This document shows positions 1 through 6,737 of a stretch of 6,781 bases of DNA, piece by piece. The notes under the pieces were generated by a model. The model had not been told where the DNA came from. It searched no databases and saw nothing but the letters and a program-made list of their open reading frames with translations. The stretch spans positions 1 through 6,781 of the forward strand of contig JAIFLB010000185.1 of NCBI GenBank assembly GCA_020049245.1, written 5' to 3'. The translations under genes and the position numbers were made by a program. The stretch comes from Betaproteobacteria bacterium (GTDB taxonomy: Bacteria > Pseudomonadota > Gammaproteobacteria > Burkholderiales > Thiobacillaceae). How positions within the stretch are numbered: the stretch's first letter is position 1; the number at the start of each line of letters is the position of its first letter.

Positions 1-2
1 TG

Positions 3-572
3 CTGTTCAAGCAGTTGGAAGCCGGGGCGCTGGTGCTGGAGGCGGACAACCTGGCGCAGGCGCTTGATCTCGCCAACCTTCATCCAGATGCCGATCTGAT
101 GTTGCTGGACCTCAATATGCCGGGCATGAATGGGCCTGCCGGAATAAGACAGGCCGTCGAGGCCTATCCCCATTTGCCGGTGATCGTGCTCTCCGCCAGT
201 GAAACCAGGGACAGCGTTCATGCCGCTATCGCGGCGGGTGCCTTGGGGTTCATCCCGAAGTCCGCCAGCGCGTCGGTGATGCAATCCGCAGTCCGGCTGG
301 TGCTGTCGGGCGGCGTTTATCTGCCGGCGCAACTGGTCATGATGGAGCCGGCAGAGCATCACGGGCAGGTTGAGCCGGTCAAATTGACCGAGCGGCAACG
401 CGACGTATTGCGTCTGCTCGCAGCAGGCATGTCGAACAAGCAGATCTGTCGTGAACTGGACCTGGGCGAGGGCACCATCAAGGTGCATATCGCTGCTATC
501 TACCGCACCCTGGATGTCGCCAATCGCACCGGAGCGGCCAATGTCGCACGCCGGCTGGGACTGATCGACTGA
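3..572 (+). CDS. LuxR/NarL-family response regulator, 5'-truncated by the window edge
   Basis: This is a two-component response regulator: a receiver domain phosphorylated by a partner histidine kinase, followed by a DNA-binding domain that acts on promoters in the cytoplasm. The frame is open from base 3 and no start is visible, so the N-terminal acidic pair of the receiver lies outside the window. The TTG at 15 is unlikely to be the true start because it would fall inside the receiver. The phosphoacceptor Asp is at 108-110 in the motif LLDLNMPGMNG, the switch Ser is in VIVLSAS, and the conserved Lys is at 258-260 in FIPKSAS. The LuxR-type helix-turn-helix runs from about 384 to the end, with LTERQRDVLRLLAAGMSNK and a recognition region GTIKVHIAAIYRTL. 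The gene ends with TGA at 570-572 and converges on soxZ. Its kinase partner is not shown; the hybrid kinase at 4795-6708 is one candidate, and another could lie to the left of the window. The family call is firm, the target genes are unknown. Confidence 0.93.
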   Translation: MFKQLEAGALVLEADNLAQALDLANLHPDADLMLLDLNMPGMNGPAGIRQAVEAYPHLPVIVLSASETRDSVHAAIAAGALGFIPKSASASVMQSAVRLVLSGGVYLPAQLVMMEPAEHHGQVEPVKLTERQRDVLRLLAAGMSNKQICRELDLGEGTIKVHIAAIYRTLDVANRTGAANVARRLGLID

Positions 573-650
573 CCCCTGGACATAGGAAGCTGCAGAGGTC
601 TTTGTCACCGAATGGCTCTATGGGGATGCGGCCAGCGTCGCGATCGGTGA

Positions 651-673
651 TGTGCCGCGATGTGCGCGGCACA
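651..673. terminator. Perfect 9-bp hairpin between convergent genes, possible bidirectional terminator
   Basis: TGTGCCGCG at 651-659 pairs perfectly with CGCGGCACA at 665-673 around a 5-nt loop. It lies between the 3' ends of the response regulator (stop at 572) and soxZ (stop at 686), where a shared terminator is expected. Neither strand shows a good T-tract after the stem, only a short AATTT on the plus side, so a classic Rho-independent mechanism is not well supported. It could instead protect the mRNA 3' end. The remaining bases of the 113-bp gap hold nothing I recognise. Confidence 0.5.
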
Positions 674-685
674 ATTTGATCAATC

Positions 686-997
686 TCAGGCGATCACGGT
701 TTCCGCTGAATTATGGTCGCCGGTGTTGTCCACCCAGTTCACGTTGATCGTGTCGCCGGATTTTGCGCCCTGAATCCAGAGCATAAGAAAGGGGTTCCTG
801 GAAAGGCCGCTACCCACCTGACCGTCCATCACCGACACGCCATTCAGCGAGGCGCCGACATGGGTAATGTAGTGGGCTCGAATCGCCTGCCCGGTCTTGT
901 CTTTACGCAGGCCGGTTTCCATCGGGTGGTTGATGATGCATTTCACCTTTGCCAATGTTCCAACCATATCGGCCCTGATTTTCATTGCTTCAGCCAT
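686..997 (-). CDS. soxZ: SoxZ, thiosulfate-oxidation carrier subunit
   Basis: SoxZ forms a heterodimer with SoxY in the periplasm. The complex carries the sulfur substrate between the Sox enzymes (SoxXA, SoxB and, where present, SoxCD). The 103-residue product has the usual family length and no signal peptide; in the family SoxZ is exported in complex with SoxY. Family signatures are the segment KCIINHPMETGLRKD (residues about 19-33), the stretch AHYITHVGASLNG, and the end region GDTINVNWVDNTGDHNSAET. The start ATG at 995-997 has AGGAG at 1004-1008 as a ribosome binding site, and this overlaps the soxY stop codon, so translation of the two genes is probably coupled. The gene ends with TGA (complement of 686-688) shortly before the hairpin at 651-673. 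Identification is confident. Confidence 0.95.
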   Translation of the reverse strand: MAEAMKIRADMVGTLAKVKCIINHPMETGLRKDKTGQAIRAHYITHVGASLNGVSVMDGQVGSGLSRNPFLMLWIQGAKSGDTINVNWVDNTGDHNSAETVIA

Positions 998-1006
998 GTC
1001 AGTCTC

Positions 1007-1516
1007 CTAGGTTTTGCTGTTGGATTTCATTGCGGAACCGAAGTCCTCATCGCCGCAGCCGCCGATCACCGCCTTCACGAATTTCGTGGCCCGGTAATGT
1101 TTCCCTGCTGCCCTCACCACCACATGCACCGGTGACGACTCAGCCAGCTTGATGCGTGTCGCAACTCGGGCGACTCCTCCATTCTTGAATTCAAATCTGG
1201 CCACCACCGGGATGGCGTTTTTTTCAACCAGAATGGCAATCGACTCGCTGCCCGGGATTTGGGAGTAAATCTCGATCGGCACGATGGCGCCCTGCTCGGC
1301 TACATCCGGGACCGTGATATTGATACCGTTGCTGCTCTGCGCGTTGACGCCGCCGAGGTCGTTCAGCATCGTTTCAAAATCATTGACGCCGAAATCGTTG
1401 GCCGTCGAGCCGCTTGCATGCGCGGCTCCGGACTGGGTCAAACCAGCTGCTGTCGCAATTGTGAAGGCGCCGGCAGCGCCGGCACCGATCAGTAATTTCC
1501 TGCGTGTCTTGTTCAT
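1007..1516 (-). CDS. soxY: SoxY, sulfur-carrier subunit with Tat signal and an atypical C-terminal extension
   Basis: SoxY carries thiosulfate-derived sulfur covalently on a cysteine in a flexible C-terminal arm while the Sox enzymes act on it in the periplasm. The 169-residue product starts with a twin-arginine signal (TRRKLL at residues 4-9, hydrophobic run to about 25, likely cleavage after AHA near 34). The body has SoxY hallmarks: INITVPDVAEQGAIVPIEI, SIAILVEKNAIPVVARFEF and ATRIKLAESSPVHVVVRAAGK. The carrier cysteine is Cys154 (codon complement of 1055-1057) in VIGGCG. In characterised SoxY the protein ends GGCGG; here GGCG is followed by DEDFGSAMKSNSKT. One extra G before the GAT codon would restore GGCGG and an immediate TGA, so the tail may result from a one-base deletion or a sequencing error. 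The start ATG (1514-1516) has a strong site, GGAGGAG, just upstream. Only soxY and soxZ are in this cluster. A SoxY paralogue with a different role is an alternative. Confidence 0.92.
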   Translation of the reverse strand: MNKTRRKLLIGAGAAGAFTIATAAGLTQSGAAHASGSTANDFGVNDFETMLNDLGGVNAQSSNGINITVPDVAEQGAIVPIEIYSQIPGSESIAILVEKNAIPVVARFEFKNGGVARVATRIKLAESSPVHVVVRAAGKHYRATKFVKAVIGGCGDEDFGSAMKSNSKT

Positions 1517-1623
1517 GCTTTGCTCCTCCGGAAAATGAAAATCGCAGCGAGCTGCGTACCCTCACTGTAGGTTTCACCGCGAGATCCGGCATCGACCGAA
1601 CGCATGAAGCCGATGCAACATTC

Positions 1624-1633
1624 GGCCTAGGCC
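1624..1633. promoter_or_regulatory. Palindrome in the soxY / receptor divergent intergenic region, possible operator
   Basis: GGCCTAGGCC is a perfect 10-bp palindrome. It extends to a 16-bp imperfect inverted repeat at 1621-1636 (TTCGGCCTAGGCCAAA, one mismatched pair). It sits near the middle of the 245-bp region between the divergent starts of soxY (1516) and the TonB-dependent receptor (1762), where a regulator could act on both transcripts. No convincing sigma-70 or sigma-54 promoter could be placed around it by eye. GC-rich palindromes of this size can occur by chance, so the functional call is weak. Confidence 0.25.
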
Positions 1634-1761
1634 AAATGGATGGTCGAGCGATACTTATCACGGGTTGTTTTTGCCACTACGCTGCTCGGGTTCGGAATCA
1701 AGGCATGTGCAGGTGGTTTTTATCCAGCAGCCTCCTCTTTCCAACGTTTCGAAGGCAAAGC

Positions 1762-3813
1762 ATGCATCAACAACTGCTGTGGCTGGGGTTCACTCTGACC
1801 TGTTCTACCCTGGCTGTACCTTGTCAGGCGGAGACCGCGTTGCCCAGCGAGCTGGATTTCTTCGCCCCGCAGCCGATTGTGCTTTCCGCTTCGCGCCTGG
1901 CGCAGCCGTTGTCGGAAGCACCGGCGGCGATCAGCGTGATCGACCGGGAAATGATCGAAGCCTCTGGGTTCACGCAAATCGCCGATCTGTTGCGGCTGGC
2001 GCCCGGTTTTCAGGTGGGGTTGAGCACGGTAAACAACATCACGGCAGTGACTTACCACGGCCAGGCCGATGCACTGCCGCGACGCATGGAGGTGCTGGTC
2101 GACGGCTACTCGGTCTACAGCAGTTTGTTCAGCGTGGATTGGCATGACCTGGGGGTGGCGCTGGCCGATGTGGATCGCATCGAGGTGGTGCGCGGGTCGA
2201 ATGCGCCGACTTACGGTTCCAATGCCTTCATCGCCACCCTTAACATCATCACCCGTCCGCGTTATGCCGATCCGGGTTGGTTCGCCCAGGCCACACTGGG
2301 CTCGAACGCGACCCGTGCCGGTATGTTGCGGTATGTCGGAAAACTGGGGGGCGCCGACTATCGGCTCAGCCTGGGGTATGACCAGTCGGACAACTTTCCC
2401 GGGCGCAATGATGAGCAACTGCTGCGCACGCTGAACCTGCGCGCCTGGCATGACCTGAACGATACCGATGCCCTGGAAATCCAGCTCGGCGCCCGCAACG
2501 GACCGATCGGCAGGGGCGGAGACGATCTGCTGTTCAATCCGCTTGGCGAAAAACTCGGCGTCAATCAGGTCGATACCAACCGCCAACAAGTGCGCTGGAG
2601 CCGTGTCCTCGGCGCCGGGCGCGACACCTCGGTGCAGTTCTATCATCAGCGCCATCACGAACAGGACGATGCCACAGCAGGCCTGCTGTCTGATCTCCTG
2701 AAAATGCCGCCGGCGGCCATCCCTAACCTGTTCCCCGGGCACGTGGATGAGGTGATTCGCTCCGGACTGCTTGACTACACCGACGAACGTTATGACCTTG
2801 AGTGGCAGCTCAACGACGCCGGCGACGAACGTTTGCAATGGGTGGCCGGCGCTGGTGTGCGCCTTAATCGCAGCCAAAGCCTGATGCAGTTTGGGCGCAC
2901 GGATTTTGTCCGCAATCTGGGCAAGCGGGCCTTTGCCGATATGCAATATCGCCTGGCGGAGAGCTGGCTGCTGAACGCAAGCGGCATGCTGGAGCAAAGC
3001 GATACGCTGGACCCAACGCTGTCCTATCGCCTGGCGCTCAACCATGCATTGCGCCCCAACCAAAACCTGCGCGCCAGTATCACCCGCGCCGTGCGCGACA
3101 GCGGCCTGTTCAGCAACAACATGGAAATGGGCCTGCATTTCAGCAATGGTGACCCGATCAATCTGGCCGGCTACTCGCCCGGTGGCCTCAAACCCGAACA
3201 GATGCTGGCTTGGGAACTCGGTTGGCTGGGCAACTGGTTCGACCGCCACCTGAGTCTTGACCTGAAAGCGTTCCGCGAAGAAATCCGCCAAGAAATCACC
3301 GCATTGCCGGGCCTGGCTCCCGAGCCGTTTCCAAATGGTGCGTTGATTCTTGGCAATGGTCCGGGAGTCAATATCACCGGCCTGGAAGGGCAACTGCAAT
3401 ACCGTCCCAGCCCGCGCGACCTGGCCAGTCTGCAGTTTTCCCTAGCCGATGCCGACGATCGTTTTGACCCGGCTAGCAGCGGCCGCGCTTCGGAAGCCGG
3501 TCGCACGCCGCATCTGACGCTCAGCCTTTTGTTGGCGCACACATTCGAAAATGATGTGCAGTTCAGCCTGGGCTATTACCACATCGATGCAATGCGCTGG
3601 CAAGGTGGCGGCGAGGTCGCCCTTGGCAAACCGCCCTTGCCGGCTTACGACCGGGTCGACCTGCGTCTGGCCAAGCGCTTGCGCTGGCCTGCGCGGGACG
3701 TGTTGCTGGAATTCATCGCGCAGAACGTCGGCAATGAAGCCTTTGCTGAATTCCGCGCCGACAACCGTTTTGACTCGCGCTACTTCGTGCGCGCGTCGGT
3801 ACAGTTCGACTAG
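1762..3813 (+). CDS. TonB-dependent outer-membrane receptor, ligand unknown
   Basis: The product is a 683-residue outer-membrane receptor that imports a ligand using TonB energy. The chosen ATG at 1762 gives a normal signal peptide (hydrophobic core LLWLGFTLTCSTLAV, cleavage after CQA near residue 23) and has GAAGG at 1751-1755 as ribosome binding site. The frame stays open upstream to 1504, but that part has no signal peptide and overlaps the soxY start. A TonB-box-like segment (PIVLSASR, about 38-45) is followed by the plug domain (about 45-165) with AAISVIDREMI, LLRLAPGFQV, VLVDGYSVYSSLF and the closing motif EVVRGSNAPTYGSNAF. The rest, about 175-683, has the alternating pattern of a 22-strand beta-barrel and ends YFVRASVQFD. 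Most outer-membrane barrels end in an aromatic residue; here an Asp follows the final Phe. It is the first gene of an operon with a binding protein and a sensor kinase, so it probably supplies the ligand they detect. Siderophore, cobalamin and other substrates cannot be told apart by eye. Confidence 0.93.
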   Translation: MHQQLLWLGFTLTCSTLAVPCQAETALPSELDFFAPQPIVLSASRLAQPLSEAPAAISVIDREMIEASGFTQIADLLRLAPGFQVGLSTVNNITAVTYHGQADALPRRMEVLVDGYSVYSSLFSVDWHDLGVALADVDRIEVVRGSNAPTYGSNAFIATLNIITRPRYADPGWFAQATLGSNATRAGMLRYVGKLGGADYRLSLGYDQSDNFPGRNDEQLLRTLNLRAWHDLNDTDALEIQLGARNGPIGRGGDDLLFNPLGEKLGVNQVDTNRQQVRWSRVLGAGRDTSVQFYHQRHHEQDDATAGLLSDLLKMPPAAIPNLFPGHVDEVIRSGLLDYTDERYDLEWQLNDAGDERLQWVAGAGVRLNRSQSLMQFGRTDFVRNLGKRAFADMQYRLAESWLLNASGMLEQSDTLDPTLSYRLALNHALRPNQNLRASITRAVRDSGLFSNNMEMGLHFSNGDPINLAGYSPGGLKPEQMLAWELGWLGNWFDRHLSLDLKAFREEIRQEITALPGLAPEPFPNGALILGNGPGVNITGLEGQLQYRPSPRDLASLQFSLADADDRFDPASSGRASEAGRTPHLTLSLLLAHTFENDVQFSLGYYHIDAMRWQGGGEVALGKPPLPAYDRVDLRLAKRLRWPARDVLLEFIAQNVGNEAFAEFRADNRFDSRYFVRASVQFD

Positions 3814-3820
3814 GCTGCGC

Positions 3821-4798
3821 GTGTTTCAGACCCGCCTGCCCAGCCGTTTGATCGCTTTCCTTGGTCTGTTGCGGCGAGCCGGTAGGGTCATCCTGTGCTT
3901 GGCGGCCATCGTCTGTTTGCCGGCGCAGGCAGCGCAAAGCGTCACTCTGCTGTTATCCGAGCCGGCGGGTATTTATCAGAAGGCTGCGCAGGCACTGCAG
4001 CAAGAGTTAATGCAGGATGACGGACTGCGCGGCATTCGTTGGCTTCATGTCGACGAACGGCCAAACCTGGCGGGCGGTCCGGACGAACTGATCGTCACAT
4101 TGGGCGTGCGTGCACTGAAATACGCCCTTGATGATCAGGCTAGCACCCCTGTGTTTGCCTTGCTGGTGCCAAGCCAGACGTTTGAGACGCTAATCTCGAC
4201 GCAGCCTCAGACCAGACGGCCGCGTACGATCTCCGCGCTCTTTCTGGATCAGCCTTACGCCCGCCAAATGCAACTGATCCGTCTCGCGTTGCCGCAAACC
4301 AGTCGCGTCGGCGTTCTGGTTGGTGCCGCCATGGTGAGCCAATCCGATGACCTGAAAAGGGCGGGCCGTGAAATCGGCTTGGATGTGCGTGTATACCGGA
4401 TCAATAGCGGAGAGCAGTTGTTTGCCGGCTTGACTGCTCTGGCGCGGGAAGTGGATGTGCTGTTGTTGTTGCCCGATCCGCAAGTGGTCAGCGGGGAAAC
4501 CCTGCGCACCCTGTTGCTGCAAACCTACCGGCTGCGGCTGCCCATCGTCGCTTATGCGGCAAGCCTAGTGCAGGCTGGTGCCACCCTGGGGCTCTATGCG
4601 ACTCCGGCGCAGTTGGGCAGCGAAGCGGGCAAGTGGATTCGGGAAATTCTGGCCGAGAAGGGCGCAGGCAAGGCGATAACGCGATTCCCTCAGCTTTACA
4701 CCGTGGAAATCAACCGCAACGTGGCACGAACCCTGGAACTGCAGTTACCTTCTGTCGAGTCGCTTAACTCCCGGCTGGATGCGGAGCGCAAGCGATGA
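3821..4798 (+). CDS. Periplasmic ABC-type substrate-binding protein (ABC_sub_bind-like), probable sensor partner
   Basis: This 325-residue protein resembles the ABC_sub_bind (PF04392-type) family of periplasmic binding proteins. The GTG at 3821, 7 nt after the receptor stop, is the likely start because it gives a signal peptide: basic n-region with RR at 18-19, core VILCLAAIVCL, cleavage after AQA near 38. A TTG at 3847 is a less likely alternative. The mature part reads as two alpha/beta lobes. The first has VTLLLSEPAGIYQKAAQAL and ELIVTLGVRAL; the second has SRVGVLVGAAM, VDVLLLLPDPQVVSGETL and LPIVAYAASLVQAGATLGL. It closes with YTVEINRNVARTLELQLPS, matching the family's usual C-terminal pattern (VNxxxAxxLGLxxP). 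There is no lipobox. No permease or ATPase gene follows. Its stop overlaps the kinase start (ATGA), which points to translational coupling and joint function. I infer that it binds the ligand imported by the receptor and presents it to the kinase. The ligand is unknown. Confidence 0.85.
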   Translation: MFQTRLPSRLIAFLGLLRRAGRVILCLAAIVCLPAQAAQSVTLLLSEPAGIYQKAAQALQQELMQDDGLRGIRWLHVDERPNLAGGPDELIVTLGVRALKYALDDQASTPVFALLVPSQTFETLISTQPQTRRPRTISALFLDQPYARQMQLIRLALPQTSRVGVLVGAAMVSQSDDLKRAGREIGLDVRVYRINSGEQLFAGLTALAREVDVLLLLPDPQVVSGETLRTLLLQTYRLRLPIVAYAASLVQAGATLGLYATPAQLGSEAGKWIREILAEKGAGKAITRFPQLYTVEINRNVARTLELQLPSVESLNSRLDAERKR

Positions 4799-6708
4799 AA
4801 ATCCGCAGCCGCGCCTATCTGCTCGGTATGCTGCCGGCCCTGTTGGTGGCTTTTCTGCTGACCGGCTATCTGGGGTTGAGCCGGATAGACGATCTGGAAA
4901 ACGCTTTACTTGAACGCGGCGATGCGCTGGCGCGGCATATCGCGCAAGGGGCGGAATATGCCGTCCAGAGCGGAAGCTATGCACCGTTGAATTCGCTCCT
5001 CAAAGGAGCGCTGCAGGAGCGTGACGTGATCCATGTCGGCGTTTACCAGCCTGATGGTGAACGCATCGCAGAGGCCGGTCGTGCGCCGGAAGCGTTGAGA
5101 GCCCCGCTGACGGCGGGCATGGTAAACAAGGACAAGATGATCGTTTTCACCGTGCCTGTGGTACCTGCTCCCCTTGTTCTAGTGGATCCCTTTTTTCAAA
5201 CGCAGGCGCCTGACTCATCCCAGACATCACGCCGCACCATCGCCTGGGTACAAGTGGTGTTCAGCCGTGCCGGCAATGCGGCGGTTGCGCGCCACCAGCT
5301 ATTGACCACACTGGGCCTGGTCGCTTTCGGCATGCTGTTTACCATTCTGCTGGTACGCACGCTTGCGCTGACCGGCATTCGCCCGCTGATGGAGATCATC
5401 GGAGCGGTGCGAGATATCGCCGCGCACAACTTCCGAGTCCATCTGCCGGTGACCGCCAACAGCGAATTACGCGAACTGCAGCAGGGCATCAACCAGATGA
5501 GCGAGGCCCTGCGATCCTTTGAGGAAGACATGCAGGGGCGCATCGATGCCGCTACCGACGATCTGTCCAGGCAGAAGGCGGCGGCGGAACGCGCCAACCA
5601 TGCCAAATCCAGGTTTCTGGCCGCTGCCAGTCATGATCTGCGCCAGCCGATGCATGCTATTTCGCTCTATGTGGCGTCGATGAAACCCCAGGTGGCGGGA
5701 CGCGAAGCGGCAGTCACCCTGGGCAAGGTAGAGATAGCGGTCGCGGCCATGGAGTCGCTGTTCTGCGGCATTCTGGACATCTCCAAACTGGATGCGGGCA
5801 CGGTTGTGCCCGAGATATCCAGCGTGTCAGTGAAGAGCTTGCTCGAAGGGTTGCACGCCGAGTTTCAAAATGAAGCGGATGCAAAAGGTTTGCGCTTGCG
5901 GCTTCACCATTGCGAGGCTCATGTCGCAAGTGATGCGATATTGCTCGGGCGGATATTGCGTAACCTGATCTCCAACGCGCTGCGCTATACGGACAATGGC
6001 GGCGTCCTGATAACGGCGCGCAGGCATCAGGCAGCGATTCGATTTCAAGTCTGGGATACCGGCCAAGGCATTCAGCCGGAGCACCTGGAGCATATCTTTC
6101 ACGAGTATTTTCAAGCCGCCAACCCGCAGCGTGATCGTACTCAAGGGCTGGGATTGGGCCTGGCCATCGTCGATCGCCTGACCAGCCTGTTGGCGCACCC
6201 GTTGACGCTGCGCTCACGTCCGGGCAGAGGCAGCGTTTTCAGCCTGGATGCGCCGCTCAGCCAGGCTGAAGCGGAGCGCGCGGATACCACCGGCAATTCG
6301 CTGGAGGAACTAGCTCGCTTGCATGGAACCGTGGCGATTGTGGATGACGATGCCATGGTGCTGGATTCCCTGAAGACCTTGCTCGAAGGCTGGGGACTAG
6401 ACGTGATCAAGGCTGGGCAGTCGACCGATCTGCTCACTCGACTGGCGCAGGCGCCTGATTTGTTGATCACCGATTATCGTCTCGGTGCAGAAGATGGCCT
6501 GCAACTGGCGCGAAGTCTGTGCGTCGCCTTTCCGGAAGCGGTCATCCCCACCATCGTCATGACCGGCGACATAGGCGAGGCGGGCCAGCGCGCGTTGAAA
6601 TCAAGTGGTTCCCCGATACTGCACAAGCCGGTTCGCCCGGCCAGACTGCGCGCGCTGATGACCCAGTTGCTCCGCTCAAGCAGAGAGAAGGCCCGTGCGG
6701 GTGACTAA
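4795..6708 (+). CDS. Membrane hybrid sensor histidine kinase with C-terminal receiver domain
   Basis: This 637-residue inner-membrane hybrid kinase senses a periplasmic signal and autophosphorylates. Its ATG overlaps the previous stop (ATGA), with GGAG at 4783-4786 as ribosome binding site. TM1 spans about 7-28 and TM2 about 169-191. The periplasmic region between them (ALARHIAQGAEYAVQSGSY, VIHVGVYQPDGERIAEAG) resembles the BarA N-terminal sensor (sCache_4/PF09984 type). A HAMP domain (about 190-242) and a short coiled coil lead to the HisKA domain with His280 in AAASHDLRQPMHA. The ATPase domain shows the N box with Asn390 and Asn394 (NLISNALRY), the G1 box DTGQGI (Asp421) and the G2 box GLGLGLAIV (451-459). 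The receiver has acidic residues Asp517-519, phosphoacceptor Asp560 in LLITDYRLG, Thr590 and Lys611 (HKPVRP). All catalytic residues look intact. There is no Hpt domain, so the receiver may regulate the kinase or pass phosphate through an Hpt elsewhere. The response regulator at the left of the window is a candidate output. Confidence 0.95.
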   Translation: MKIRSRAYLLGMLPALLVAFLLTGYLGLSRIDDLENALLERGDALARHIAQGAEYAVQSGSYAPLNSLLKGALQERDVIHVGVYQPDGERIAEAGRAPEALRAPLTAGMVNKDKMIVFTVPVVPAPLVLVDPFFQTQAPDSSQTSRRTIAWVQVVFSRAGNAAVARHQLLTTLGLVAFGMLFTILLVRTLALTGIRPLMEIIGAVRDIAAHNFRVHLPVTANSELRELQQGINQMSEALRSFEEDMQGRIDAATDDLSRQKAAAERANHAKSRFLAAASHDLRQPMHAISLYVASMKPQVAGREAAVTLGKVEIAVAAMESLFCGILDISKLDAGTVVPEISSVSVKSLLEGLHAEFQNEADAKGLRLRLHHCEAHVASDAILLGRILRNLISNALRYTDNGGVLITARRHQAAIRFQVWDTGQGIQPEHLEHIFHEYFQAANPQRDRTQGLGLGLAIVDRLTSLLAHPLTLRSRPGRGSVFSLDAPLSQAEAERADTTGNSLEELARLHGTVAIVDDDAMVLDSLKTLLEGWGLDVIKAGQSTDLLTRLAQAPDLLITDYRLGAEDGLQLARSLCVAFPEAVIPTIVMTGDIGEAGQRALKSSGSPILHKPVRPARLRALMTQLLRSSREKARAGD

Positions 6709-6724
6709 GCCATTTGCCGCCAGT

Positions 6725-6737
6725 TTGAACAGTTCAA
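6725..6737. promoter_or_regulatory. 13-bp palindrome downstream of the kinase gene, possible operator
   Basis: TTGAAC at 6725-6730 and GTTCAA at 6732-6737 form a perfect inverted repeat around a single A, 16 nt after the kinase stop. The one-base centre makes it a poor hairpin and a better protein-binding half-site pair. It precedes a 9-bp direct repeat and a Shine-Dalgarno-like sequence, so it may control a gene beginning past the right edge. No matching regulator can be named from this alone. Confidence 0.3.

Noticed and set aside
713..1135. Plus-strand open frame of 140 codons across soxZ and the end of soxY.
   Set aside because: It is antisense to two genes with firm family matches and has no recognisable motif.
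1640..1700. Possible sigma-54 promoter on the minus strand (TGGCA followed by AACAACCCG).
   Set aside because: The second element lacks the required TTGC at the correct spacing, so the match is only to the first half.
1504..1761. In-frame extension of the receptor gene upstream to an ATG at 1504, or to an ATG at 1705.
   Set aside because: The extension overlaps the soxY start and its ribosome binding site, and it would bury the good signal peptide that begins at 1762. The 1705 ATG has poor ribosome-binding spacing.
1720..3399. Minus-strand open frame of about 559 codons opposite the TonB-dependent receptor.
   Set aside because: The plus-strand frame has a signal peptide and clear plug motifs. 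The antisense frame has no recognisable domain and is a typical mirror of GC-rich coding sequence.
3551..3820. Upstream extension of the binding-protein gene to an ATG at 3551 inside the receptor gene.
   Set aside because: It would overlap the receptor by some 260 bases and place the signal peptide in the middle of the protein. The GTG at 3821 gives a normal exported protein.
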